Positions 20,501 through 27,964 of a DNA stretch of 64,000 bases are shown here, piece by piece. The notes under the pieces were generated by a model. It did not search any database. It worked only from the letters and a program-made list of their open reading frames with translations, and was not told the DNA's origin. Position 1 is the first letter of the stretch. Each line of letters begins with the position of its first letter. Origin of the DNA: JANRLF01 sp033762815 (GTDB lineage Bacteria; Bacteroidota; Bacteroidia; Chitinophagales; CAIOSU01); NCBI GenBank assembly GCA_033762815.1, contig JANRLF010000012.1:62001-126000 (forward strand), read 5' to 3'. The translations under genes were made by a program, and so were the position numbers.

Positions 20501-23500
20501 ACTTGTGCCCCCCGCAGCCGCTGCGGTTGCCGTACCATTGCTTTGGCCAAAACATAACACATTGGTAGTAGAAATGATGCTAGCCGTAATAACGGCTGGC
20601 TGGAGAATATTTACAGTCACCGAATCGCGGCAGCCATTTACGTCCGTTACCGTCACCGTATAGGTTCCGCCTGCTAAACCTGACGCTGTAGCACTGGTAC
20701 CTAAGCTGGCAGGTGTCCATGCATAAGCGTAGGCAGGAGGTGTAGTGCCCCCAGTGGTATTAATGGTTACTTGGCCATTATTATTGCCCAAACAAGTAGC
20801 GTTGGTTTGCGAACCGATAGTAGCGTCAAGCACTGCCGGTTCGGTAATGGTTACCACTACAATAGTGGAACAGTTGGCGGCATCGCGTATAGTGTCCCTA
20901 TAAGTACCGGCACATAGCCCTGTTCGGGTACCGCCCGTACCTGTCCCAGCACCGCTCCAGCTATGCGTATAGGCTCCGGTACCGCCGCTTGGCGTTACGG
21001 TAACCGAACCATTGCAAAGCCCAAAACAAGTAACATTAGTTTGGGCAGTAATAGCGCCCGATACAGCGGTGGGTTGGGTGATGGTAACGGGCAAAATAAA
21101 CTGACAGCCGTTGGCATCTCTTATAGTATCATTTACCGTTCCGACGCACAAATTAGTACGAGTAGCGCCAGTGCCGCTACCAGCACCGCTCCAACTATGG
21201 GTATAAGGTGAGGTACCTCCACTAGGCGTAACCGTCACTGAACCAGTACAGACACCATTACAACTGATATTTGTTTGCGATGCAATGGTGGCAGTAACCG
21301 AGGTTGGCTGGGTGATGGTAACAGACGCGGTAGCCGAACAAAGAGCCGAGTCGCGAACGGTGACCGTGACACCGCCTGCGCAAAGCCCAGTCACTGGGTT
21401 GGCAGTGGTTACCGTGCCCGACGACCACGTATAGGTATAAGTACCGCCCCTTCCGCCTGAAGCGGAGGCTGTGGCCGTACCGTTGCAAAGCCCGTTACAG
21501 GTAACATTGGTACTGGTAGGGATGCTAGCAGAAACAGCAGTGGGCTGGGTGATGGTGACCACCACAATAGTGGAACAGTTATTAGCATCACGTACCGTAT
21601 CGCGATAAGTGCCTGCGCAAAGGCCGCTACGGGTCGGTCCAGTACCGGTGCCTGAGCCGCTCCAGCTATGGGTATATGGGCTAGTGCCACCTGCGGGTGT
21701 AACGGTGGCCGTTCCATCGCAAAGGCCATTACAGCTTACATTGGTTTGGGAAGTGATGCTTGCCGTTAAAGCGGCAGGTTGGGTAATGGTGACGGATGCC
21801 GTAGCCGAACAAAGGGCAGAGTCACGAACAGTTACCGTTACGCCTCCCGCACATAGGCCAACCACTGGGTTAGCAGTGGTTACCGTGCCCGATGACCAAG
21901 AATAGGTGTAGGTGCCGCCCCTTCCACCTGAAGCAGAAGCAGTGGCAGAACCGTTGCAAAGGCCGTTGCAGGTAACGTTGGTGGTAGTTGGAATGGTAAC
22001 CGAAACGGCAGTAGGCTGGGTAATGGTTACAGGTAGGATAAACTGGCAACCGTTGGCATCGCGTATGGTATCATTTACCGTGCCTGCGCAAAGGTTGCTG
22101 CGCGTTACGCCCGTGCCCGAACCCGTGCCGCTCCAACTGTGGGTATAGGGCGATGTTCCTCCACTCGGCGAAACCGTAACCGAGCCGTTGCACAAACCGT
22201 TACAAGTTACGTTGGTCTGGGAAGTAATAGTTGCCGTGACTGACGTAGGCTGGGTGATGGTAACAGAGGCCGTAGCAGAACAAAGAGCCGAGTCGCGAAC
22301 AGTGACCGTGACACCGCCTGCGCATAGTCCCGTTACGCTATTGCCCGAACCTGTACCCGAAGACCAAACATAGGTATAGGTACCGCCCCTACCGCCTGAA
22401 GCGGAGGCTGTGGCCGTTCCATTACAAAGTCCATTGCAGGTAACATTAGTACGTGTAGGTATGCTGGCAGATACCGCAGTAGGCTGGGTGATGGTGACCA
22501 CCACAATAGTAGAACAGTTGTTGGCATCCCTTACCGTATCGCGGTAAGTGCCTGCGCAAAGGCCGCTGCGGGTTGCGCCAGTTCCCGTACCTGAGCCGCT
22601 CCAGCTGTGAGTGTATGCACCCGTACCTCCGCTTGGCGTTATGGTAACTGTTCCATCGCAAAGGCCATTACAGCTTACATTGGTTTGGGAAGTGATACTT
22701 GCCGTTAAAGCAGGAGGATTGACAATGGTAACCGAAGCCGTAGGGGTACAGCCCAATCCATCGGTAACGGTGGCATTGTAGGTACCTGCGGCAAGGCCTG
22801 TTCTACTTAGCCCACCTGTACCAGGGCTCCATGTCACGGTATAAGGCCCACCACCACCCGTAGGGGTTAGCGTGATGGTACCATTATTTGAGCCGTTACA
22901 GGTAATGTCCGTTTTGGTGGTACTTAAAGTAGACCCTGCGGTTACTGTAATAAAACCAACTATAGAATCGGTGATAGTACCACCGGGATAGGTTGCTTGT
23001 AGTTTAACGGTATAGCTACCGGGAGTACTGTAACAAATATTAGTGGGATTAGCGGCAGTAGAGGTGCTGGGGGTGCCGCCACTAAATGTCCACAGATAGC
23101 TTGAGGGAGCAGTGGCATTAGCATCAAAGAAATTGATACATACTCCCGCACAAATGGTAGAATCGCTCGCTCTAAAAAACAGGTCAGGGGTAGATGAATC
23201 AACTAAAGCATAAATACCGCCTTTTTGTCCCGTAAAGGTAATTTCATTGTTCAGCGTATCCCTAGTACTGCTATTGGTGGGCAAATTCCATTGGGAAGTA
23301 GCACCTGACCATTGATGGGCCTTCAATCTAGTCTCGGTAATGGCGTTATTCGCAATGCTCCATTCAGAAGTCTGATATCTATACTTGAATGTAGCAGTTG
23401 GTGCTGTTGTAAAACTGACGGTATCGATAATCCAAAAGCGGTCAACTTCTTTAAATGAGTTATCCGCACCAAATAGGTTATTGATATTGGTTACACCAGT

Positions 23501-25777
23501 GGGCAAGGGCCTGTTGTTAGGTGAGAGCGTCCAATCGGTTTGGTAAGTTGCCACAGCAAAACCGCCACCCGCAGTACCAGGCGTAGTTACTTGATAAGTA
23601 AAGGGTACATAAGTGGTGGATGTGGCATTTTGGGTAAAAGGAACTACATAGCTAGTACCTGCGGCCGAAGACCCAACATTCCACTGCACCCTACCATAAT
23701 TGGAAGGTGGACTAGTTTCGCTAATGATACCTCCAGTGAGGCGGGTAATAGCCGTATTAGCCGTATTGTTTACAGTATTTCTATAACCATTCAGGCTCAG
23801 CCATCCATCAGCCACAGCTAATACGTTGTTCTGCTGCACATCTCCTTGTAAGGTACGGGTATTAGCATCGCCCAATAGCATATTATAAAAAGCCATGGTG
23901 GTGCTGGCATTTTGTCCGTCTATGGTTTTGCCACTACCATAAAAATATACACTACTGGTATGCGGACTTGCCGAACTGGCACTAACCGTACCATCTGTAT
24001 AGGTCCAGTTGCCGAATACGTTAATGGTATCAATAATATGAAGGACCGATGCACTTGGCTTATTAATAATAATATTAGGTAATCGGCCTTCATTTGGACT
24101 GATTCGGTAAGCCCCTGTACCAATAGGCGTTGACAATCGACCACGCATAGTATCTGTCACGCTAGCGGCAACTATTATCGTAGCTGTCCCGGTAGCACTA
24201 GTACCCTTGTTGCCCACTTCAATATCTTGGTTCACCTGGATGGTACCATTATCCAATTGCAAAGGCAGACAGCCCATCGTGTACATATCGCCTGTTGTAA
24301 GCGTAGTGCTGCTGGCAATGGTTTTGGTGGAAACACCACTGGTACTTGTACCAAAAGCAATGTTGGGCAATGTATGGCTGCCTGTAATAACGTTGCCGGA
24401 GCCATTAAAACTCACTATGCCATCGCCGGTAATGGTACCAGCAGTATAGGTCCAGTTGCCCATCACACCACAGGCGTTGCAAAGAAAAGTAGTAGTTCCC
24501 GCTAGGCAAGAAAGGCTGGTCATGCTTGTCGCGGTTTGTGAGGCCACGGCGGCAGGATACCATTTACTTGCTCCAGGATTGGCGGTTTTTGTAATGTTTA
24601 AGGTACCGCTAGTTTTATTGATGACCACATTCGGAAATCCGCTTGCACCGATGGGGGAGTTGCAGTAAAAAGTTTGGGCACCCGTACCATCAATGTTAAT
24701 CGTTGCATTACCGCCACCTTGACCATAGTAAAACGTGGTAGTTATCAAATCCTTTTTGGCAGAGATGTTCCCATTTCTAATAAAATTCAATGCGCCGCTC
24801 ACTATTAGGGCCGAATCGGAGGTCAGGGTCAATCCATTTAAATCCGCATCACATCCCTCAAAATCAAGGTCGGAAATCGTATGGTTGCTACCTCTCACTG
24901 CCATGTTTCTCACAAAACATACCGTACCGACCGTATTAATAACACCCGATACATATTCCCAATCATTGGTAAAGGAAGTATAGCCAAAAAACTTAAGGGT
25001 ATCGGTTGCTGCTTTTTGAATCTTGGTTTTTGCGAAAGCACCCAATCCGCAAGATGTTTGTATTTGTGTGCCTGCTGAGTTGAATCCTGTTATTACTTGC
25101 GTACCGCTGCCGTTCCAGGTAAAAACGGTAGTATTGGTATTTCCGCCACCAGTTCCTGTATTGTTTAAATAGGTAGTATCAGCAGTAACATTTACGGCTC
25201 CGCCAAAGTAAAAATTGCCAGCTCCACCAATTGTGGTCAATATACTGTCTATGGTAAGGGGAGTGACGCAAGAAGTGAATGTAAAATTAAAACCACCACC
25301 TGGTGCACCCGCTCCACCTATTGTTACGCGGTGAATAGTAGTATTGCATGTATTGATTGTTAAGCCCGAAGCCCCATTAAAATACACTAATCCTATGCCC
25401 GAATTAAATGTTCCACCAGTTACCGTAAAAGCGGAGGTTACTTCCAAAGTGCCGGAGGTATTTATAAAGGTACCTCCTGCCTGTGAAAAAGTGGACAAGG
25501 TAATATTTGTAGTGCCCCCATTAATAGTGCCTGTATATGCAGCAGTAATATTGATGGTGTTTAACAAAATTGCCGTACCCACATCTTGGGTACAGTTAGC
25601 TGTACTAGTGCCATTGAAGGTAACTGTGGAACCAGCCACTGGGGGGCCAGCTGGCGACCAGTTGCTTGGAGTACTCCAAAGGCCCGTACCGCCCCCATTG
25701 GTCCAAGTATATTGGCCAAAGGCAGAAAAAGATAACAGGCACAAAAATGTCAGTAGCGGAAGGTATAACTTTTTCAA
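11525..25777 (-). CDS. Giant SprB-like T9SS adhesin with about 47 SprB repeats
   Basis: The uninterrupted frame encodes 4,750 residues. The start is TTG at 25777; no in-frame ATG lies between it and the upstream stop, and it is followed directly by a signal peptide (KKLYLPLLTFLCLLSFSAFG). Residues about 22-860 are rich in Gly, Thr and Asn with short regular strands, like a beta-helix. Residues about 863-945 resemble a PKD domain (YLWTFSGGTPSTS...GSYTVKL). Residues about 948-4576 are tandem SprB repeats of about 77 residues, each with NxxCxGxCxG, a GGT-PY-Y/H-W core, LCAGTY and DANGC. The last roughly 90 residues form the gliding-motility-associated sorting domain (FVPNAITPNGDGINDVW). The protein is expected to be exported by T9SS and displayed at the surface as a long fibre for adhesion or gliding. 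A porP/sprF gene follows with a one-base overlap. Confidence 0.94.
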   Translation of the reverse strand: MKKLYLPLLTFLCLLSFSAFGQYTWTNGGGTGLWSTPSNWSPAGPPVAGSTVTFNGTSTANCTQDVGTAILLNTINITAAYTGTINGGTTNITLSTFSQAGGTFINTSGTLEVTSAFTVTGGTFNSGIGLVYFNGASGLTINTCNTTIHRVTIGGAGAPGGGFNFTFTSCVTPLTIDSILTTIGGAGNFYFGGAVNVTADTTYLNNTGTGGGNTNTTVFTWNGSGTQVITGFNSAGTQIQTSCGLGAFAKTKIQKAATDTLKFFGYTSFTNDWEYVSGVINTVGTVCFVRNMAVRGSNHTISDLDFEGCDADLNGLTLTSDSALIVSGALNFIRNGNISAKKDLITTTFYYGQGGGNATINIDGTGAQTFYCNSPIGASGFPNVVINKTSGTLNITKTANPGASKWYPAAVASQTATSMTSLSCLAGTTTFLCNACGVMGNWTYTAGTITGDGIVSFNGSGNVITGSHTLPNIAFGTSTSGVSTKTIASSTTLTTGDMYTMGCLPLQLDNGTIQVNQDIEVGNKGTSATGTATIIVAASVTDTMRGRLSTPIGTGAYRISPNEGRLPNIIINKPSASVLHIIDTINVFGNWTYTDGTVSASSASPHTSSVYFYGSGKTIDGQNASTTMAFYNMLLGDANTRTLQGDVQQNNVLAVADGWLSLNGYRNTVNNTANTAITRLTGGIISETSPPSNYGRVQWNVGSSAAGTSYVVPFTQNATSTTYVPFTYQVTTPGTAGGGFAVATYQTDWTLSPNNRPLPTGVTNINNLFGADNSFKEVDRFWIIDTVSFTTAPTATFKYRYQTSEWSIANNAITETRLKAHQWSGATSQWNLPTNSSTRDTLNNEITFTGQKGGIYALVDSSTPDLFFRASDSTICAGVCINFFDANATAPSSYLWTFSGGTPSTSTAANPTNICYSTPGSYTVKLQATYPGGTITDSIVGFITVTAGSTLSTTKTDITCNGSNNGTITLTPTGGGGPYTVTWSPGTGGLSRTGLAAGTYNATVTDGLGCTPTASVTIVNPPALTASITSQTNVSCNGLCDGTVTITPSGGTGAYTHSWSGSGTGTGATRSGLCAGTYRDTVRDANNCSTIVVVTITQPTAVSASIPTRTNVTCNGLCNGTATASASGGRGGTYTYVWSSGTGSGNSVTGLCAGGVTVTVRDSALCSATASVTITQPTSVTATITSQTNVTCNGLCNGSVTVSPSGGTSPYTHSWSGTGSGTGVTRSNLCAGTVNDTIRDANGCQFILPVTITQPTAVSVTIPTTTNVTCNGLCNGSATASASGGRGGTYTYSWSSGTVTTANPVVGLCAGGVTVTVRDSALCSATASVTITQPAALTASITSQTNVSCNGLCDGTATVTPAGGTSPYTHSWSGSGTGTGPTRSGLCAGTYRDTVRDANNCSTIVVVTITQPTAVSASIPTSTNVTCNGLCNGTATASASGGRGGTYTYTWSSGTVTTANPVTGLCAGGVTVTVRDSALCSATASVTITQPTSVTATIASQTNISCNGVCTGSVTVTPSGGTSPYTHSWSGAGSGTGATRTNLCVGTVNDTIRDANGCQFILPVTITQPTAVSGAITAQTNVTCFGLCNGSVTVTPSGGTGAYTHSWSGAGTGTGGTRTGLCAGTYRDTIRDAANCSTIVVVTITEPAVLDATIGSQTNATCLGNNNGQVTINTTGGTTPPAYAYAWTPASLGTSATASGLAGGTYTVTVTDVNGCRDSVTVNILQPAVITASIISTTNVLCFGQSNGTATAAAAGGTSPYGYVWSPTGATGTGATHSTGGFAAGGISVIITDNAGCKDTATATITQPTVLNIDTIFATNATCGCNGRLIGTASGGTAPYNFVWNPGSLNNDTITNLCPGTYILTVTDGNFCTKLDTATITGPTPLIATVTATTNLLCNGVCTGRATVTPTGGVSPYTIVWPSGRTGFTDTLLCAGTYIATVTDAGGCTDTAVATITQPSVLTASSTQTNVTCFGLCNGTATVTPAGGTAPYTHAWSGAGSGSGGNRTGLCAGTYNDTVRDANGCSTIVTVTITEPTALTASSTQTNVSCFGLCDATATVTPSGGTAPYTHSWSGAGSGSAGNRTNLCAGTYNDTVRDANNCVTIVAITITQPTAVDAVLSTTNVSCNGVCDGRARVTTTGGRGGTYTYTWAPVASALDSVVGLCAGGVTVIATDSAGCRDTTIGTITEPTVLSATFTQVNATCNGVCNGSATVTPSGGTAPYTHSWSGSGTGSGATRTNLCAGVFRDTVRDANGCSTIVVITITEPTALTASSTQTNATCNGQCDGTATITPSGGTPPYTHFWTGGGSGTGGNRTNMCAGAYRDSMVDANGCFTLVNITINEPTAIQTNIAVTANVSCNGLCDGRARANTTGGRGGTYTYIWSPVASSLDSVVGLCAGGVTVIVADSAGCRDTATATITQPAAVQAAISATTNVSCNGLCDGTATSTTSGGVGSFTYVWSSGTPSGQSVTGLCAGGVTVIATDAAGCSDTANTTITEPPVLTATIDSFRNASCFGVCDGFARVIGNGGTPTYSYLWSNGGTTAAISNLCDTTYIVAITDANGCVANDTVIITEPTLLTASSVQTNATCNGQCNGTATVTPSGGTAPYTHSWSGAGTGTGAIRSNLCAGTYTDTVRDANNCQTIVTVTITEPAAIQAIINVTANVSCFGLCDGEANATVTGGVGGYVLNWSSGTVAGLGVTDLCAGTLTLIATDTAGCADTTTANITQPPALFATIDSVRNASCNGVCDGFVRVVATGGLGAYNYNWSRGDTTSSISTVCAGTYSVTLADGNGCTAADTAVVTEPAPLVITLVNLSNATCNNLCNGSIDINVTGGTSPYSYVWSNGATSQDIGSLCDGQYIVNVTDANGCTISDTFNITEPPVLVADIDSVRNISCFGVCDGFVSVAASGGTPGYTYLWSNGGTSTSISGLCPGTYRVTVTDANGCTAIDSATVTQPPLLTVRVDSVRNVSCNGLCDGFLQVSGQGGTPPFAYAWSNGPTTVTNPNLCAGNYFVTITDQNGCTARDTIDITQPPVLTVVIDSIRNASCFNVCDGLARATASGGTPGYNYAWSNGPISALNGSLCDGQYIVVVTDAAGCTASDTVVITEPAELVASITASTNLLCNNVCTGTATVTVVGGTTLYTYAWPNGDNGATADSLCAGTFVATITDANGCTDTAAVTITQPTLLTVSITSSTNISCFGVCDGQAIAAASGGVGPYAFSWSPGALTNDTIGNLCAGTYIVTATDANGCTASDTVTLTQPLALFATIDSVRNASCNAVCDGFVSVSGSGGLGAYTYLWSRTDVTPSISNVCAGTYSVTITDGNGCTAADTATVTEPPVLVATITDSANLSCNASCDGGAIVVATGGTPTYTYLWNPGGLTNDTVSNLCANTYAVTVTDANGCTAADTVVITEPPVLTVDITASTNLLCNNVCIGTAEALANGGTPTYTYTWDNGDVGTIADSLCAGIVRVTLTDANGCVALDSIDITQPPVLTATIIDTTNLDCFNVCDGGAVIQAAGGTPGYTYQWNSNPALNNDTLTGQCAGLYIGVVTDANNCTAADTIQIAEPTLLTATITAQTNATCSGTCNGNATVTAAGGTAPYTYLWSNGDVSTTADTLCATSYSVIVTDANGCTATDTVIITEPPVLIVDITSFTNVTCFGACNGTASATGSGGTPGAGYTYNWGTQTGPNATNLCPGFYTVTITDANGCIAGDTVTITEPSQLVVSVIDSSNTSCFNVCDGSAVAAVTGGTPNYTFLWSNAAVNDTIVGLCDGSYRITVTDANGCTAADTVVITEPTQLIVTIDTVQNASCFAVCDGKLLAIPTGGTPGYLYNWSNGSFIDSATALCAGIYFVTLTDANGCEAFDTATITEPAPLVADITAFSNASCFNVCDGEATVTVSGGTNPYSYLWSPPSNATQAIATSLCDGFYTITATDSNGCTATDTITITEPTLLTADIVASTDLSCNASCDGTATVVPAGGTAPYTYLWDNNAIDSIGTGFCAGIANVTVTDANGCQAQDSVLLLEPPVLTATINSSTDASCFQVCDGTARVTPSGGTAPYTYSWSNTATTDSISGLCAGTYIVTVTDANGCQASDTIVIDEPLPVVLTMGQRNVSCNGANDGRAWYAVTGGNGGFVPQWSSGSPIGVGDTTTGLAPGQVTVTVTDALGCSATGSVNITEPAPLVANLTVVDVRCFGGSDGRIFATVTGGTAPYQYVWSGGVPIGQGDTAVNMTAGTYCVTVTDANGCQFNICDTVNQPAAPLTITLTSTNVTCFGACDGTGTVTPAGGTSPYTYVWSDGQTGATASNLCPGAYGVTVRDANNCVAFNTIAITEPAQLQVSIVVDSNTNCNGGATGGLTVSLTGGTAPYDYNWSPGSVPSTTNSFATTNSVNGLGVNTYTVSVVDSNGCTQQISATITEREGPVFGGLDVTPTTCGLDNGTIILDFTSNDGPINYNWSPSPGAGSNGNVSGLANTTYTVTVTDNADCDTIMVIDVPAVDQPSIDSIYVKGAYCDREDGRIEVYVGGGVAPYTYVWSHDTTATSYFVNNLEPGDYTVTVSDANGCDSTLNFTIDDVLAPDIEITQPALDTIYLGQSVEIFVTVVSSVDSMTYEWEPTSGLNCTDCFNPTASPEQTTAYMVTATDTATGCIDTAFFTVIVKDDQNIFVPNAITPNGDGINDVWVIRDLEIFPDNEIIIMNRWGDEVFRASPYMNNWGGTYNNKLLPAATYYYVLKLNNISEAVTGSITIVK
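12048..22935 (-). repeat. Coding tandem array of about 47 SprB repeats
   Basis: Reading the protein from its N-terminus I counted 47 units of 74-85 residues (mean about 77, or 232 bp), nearly all ending in an IT(Q/E)P signature. Most units carry four Cys at fixed positions (NxxC, GxC, LC, GC). Three sub-families are visible: an A type with THSWSG and a DTVRDAN segment, a B type with a SGGRGGTYTY core, and a C type with DSVRN and YLWSNG. Units in the N-terminal third are the most alike; the last four or so are divergent. The count is by eye and could be off by one or two. Confidence 0.9.
20835..22715 (-). repeat. Higher-order duplication within the SprB array
   Basis: Repeats 2-5 and 6-9 follow nearly the same sub-family order (A, B, A', then B or A). 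A marker sequence beginning GCCGAACAAAG or GCAGAACAAAG occurs at 21333, 21804 and 22275, exactly 471 bp (157 codons, two repeats) apart. The copies 942 bp apart (21333 and 22275) differ at only about 3 of 53 bases, while the 471-bp neighbours differ more. This supports a four-repeat unit of about 942 bp that was recently duplicated or homogenised. Outer boundaries are approximate. Confidence 0.7.
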
Positions 25778-25913
25778 GGGGGACTGTCTTAGGTTAAAGA
25801 AGCAATTAAGAGCCTTTTGTTCTAATGCGTTAAAATACCTAAATTTTTCAAAATAGTAAACACTTTATCGGGTGGACAAGTAAAGTCCATTCCCTTTTTA
25901 ATTAAGGTTTAAT

Positions 25914-27926
25914 TCACTTTTTTAATACCAAAAACCTTTCGCCCGAATTTTTATCTACGAATTCCTGCTCGGTAGCTTGCTGTAATAAGGGGCTAATCTT
26001 TGCTGTAGCAGATGCAATAACGAACTTCAGCCCATACTGCCTTATGAAGTCCAATTGGCTTTCCTCCAACGTACGAAAGGAGCCCGCCGCCTTTTGCGCT
26101 TCAACAAAGCGATAGAACGGTGATTTATTCCAAGCGTCCATTTGGCGGCGTTGCTCAATGGGGGGTAAATCATTGAACGGAATATCATACACTGATAAAG
26201 GGCTAGTGGATAAATATTGTGGCAGTAACACCAAGTACCAACCCAACTTAGCTGATAAAGAGATGCGGTGCATGGGGGCCTCCTTCGGATCATTATACTC
26301 TGCCCAACCTTTTAAAAAACCCCCACTTACGTGCTTTTCTTTTTGAAATGCGGAACCTATTTGTTGAAGGTACGCTGTTGAATACTGTTGGCTAAGAGTG
26401 GCCTTAAACTGTTGGTTGTCGGCATTAAATTTATAACCCTTATGGGCAAGTAAAACCAACATGACGGCGACTAAACCCAAGTTGAATATTTTCCTTAGCG
26501 AGCCTAATGAAAACAAGCCTTGTTGTGCCAAAGCCGCCAAAACAAGGACAAGGATATACATAAATGCCCAATTGGATATTACAAGGCCATTACCTAGCAG
26601 TTGCATACCATCTTTGTCCTCAAACATCAAAGCCCAAGCACTAAGGCCCGTAAAAAAAACAGCTACTGCCAACATGCCAAAAAAGAACAAAGAATGCTTT
26701 AATTGCTGGTAAAGTTTGTTGGCAACTATCAAGGCAATAACTATCAACAAAAAAGGCAGATAAAGCGCCACGGTTTGAAGACTGGACAGTATGATAATGT
26801 TTCGCCGGGTAGCAAGGGCTGCCATATCGAACAAACGGAGTGCTTTTAAGTTAAAGGCACCGGCTGCTTCCCCAAAAAACCAATAGAATAAAGCATAGAA
26901 TAATAATGTCAGGAAGGTATATAATAAGAATCGCCAGTTTTCTTGCTTCGTCCATAATCTATATAGCCAATTAATACAGAACAACAACCATAGGGTTCCA
27001 AAAACGGCAGGTAATGTGGCAATATAAATCATAGGCAAAGCCAATATGCATATAAAACCAGGTAAGTAATTTTTACGGTCAAAAAACAAAATGCTTGCCG
27101 CAGCAAATGGTACCAATTGCAGCAACTTGGGCATGCCTAGTACATTTTCACCAAAATGATTGAGGCGATACAATTCGTAGCTTAAATAGGAGAACTTATT
27201 ATAAAAGTAGAAATGGTAGTACCCAAATAGAAACAGTATGGGTATCATTGCCAATGCCCACCATTGCACCAAACCTTTCCGCTGGAACAATGCCAAGATG
27301 CCCAATAAGCCTAACGTGATAAAAATGGACTGGCAAACAAGTTGGTATACTAAAAAGTGGTTCAACCCCGTACATTGCTGAATCAGGGCGGTTAACCACA
27401 AATCAAAATAATGGTAAGGTACCAAACTGGTGCCGGCAGCACCAATAGCCACATCGGGCACAAACCAACTTTCCACGCCTGTAATACCAAGCTGTTGGGC
27501 AATCATGGCATAAAAGGTATAATCAAAGCCATTTTGGGCAATGAAGCCTAAACCATGGCCCGTATAAACGGAGGCCGCTTGATATAGGTAAGTAATCCCT
27601 ATAGCCCCTATCATAAAAGAGACTAGTTTAACATAGCTTAGCTTGTTATGTGGCCATGTAAGAGCTTGATTCTGGCCCTTACGTAATTCAAACCATAAAA
27701 ACCCACCTAATAGTAGAAGCGATAAATGGATGGTTTTTCCATGGGCCTTTAGCAATGAAAAGCCCATTACACAAATCAATAATCCGAGAAAGGTAGACCA
27801 AAATAAAGACTCTGCTTGCAGAATGTTCCATTTAACTCCTAGCAACTTCAATAATAACATGCCCACTATGGCAAACAGCACCATGGTAACCAGGTACACT
27901 GAAAAATAGGTAAGCAGAAGCATCAT
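25914..27926 (-). CDS. Large polytopic membrane protein, unknown function
   Basis: This 670-residue protein has about 13-15 hydrophobic segments between residues 1 and 500, followed by a soluble C-terminal part of about 150 residues. The overall plan (many membrane helices, then a C-terminal periplasmic domain) resembles GT-C-type mannosyl- or arabinosyltransferases, but I see no clear catalytic DxD or DE motif in the first periplasmic loop, so this is only a possibility. The C-terminal part is rich in aromatic and charged residues and ends in a basic tail. It is encoded upstream of the adhesin on the same strand with a 136-bp gap, and downstream of a GT2 gene by 38 bp, so it probably belongs to the glycan operon. 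Confidence 0.7.
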   Translation of the reverse strand: MMLLLTYFSVYLVTMVLFAIVGMLLLKLLGVKWNILQAESLFWSTFLGLLICVMGFSLLKAHGKTIHLSLLLLGGFLWFELRKGQNQALTWPHNKLSYVKLVSFMIGAIGITYLYQAASVYTGHGLGFIAQNGFDYTFYAMIAQQLGITGVESWFVPDVAIGAAGTSLVPYHYFDLWLTALIQQCTGLNHFLVYQLVCQSIFITLGLLGILALFQRKGLVQWWALAMIPILFLFGYYHFYFYNKFSYLSYELYRLNHFGENVLGMPKLLQLVPFAAASILFFDRKNYLPGFICILALPMIYIATLPAVFGTLWLLFCINWLYRLWTKQENWRFLLYTFLTLLFYALFYWFFGEAAGAFNLKALRLFDMAALATRRNIIILSSLQTVALYLPFLLIVIALIVANKLYQQLKHSLFFFGMLAVAVFFTGLSAWALMFEDKDGMQLLGNGLVISNWAFMYILVLVLAALAQQGLFSLGSLRKIFNLGLVAVMLVLLAHKGYKFNADNQQFKATLSQQYSTAYLQQIGSAFQKEKHVSGGFLKGWAEYNDPKEAPMHRISLSAKLGWYLVLLPQYLSTSPLSVYDIPFNDLPPIEQRRQMDAWNKSPFYRFVEAQKAAGSFRTLEESQLDFIRQYGLKFVIASATAKISPLLQQATEQEFVDKNSGERFLVLKK

Positions 27927-27964
27927 CAGCCAATTATTTGACTAAGAGTTTGGGGACTCTTAGC

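Noticed and set aside
12048..22935. Regular repeats that could suggest a CRISPR array or satellite DNA
   Set aside because: The repeat unit is about 232 bp, continuous with no spacers, and stays in one reading frame throughout; it is a coding SprB array.
25871..25890. Possible terminator TGGAC-AAGTAAA-GTCCA upstream of the adhesin gene
   Set aside because: The stem is only five base pairs and no T-run follows on the minus strand close to the stop of the upstream gene.
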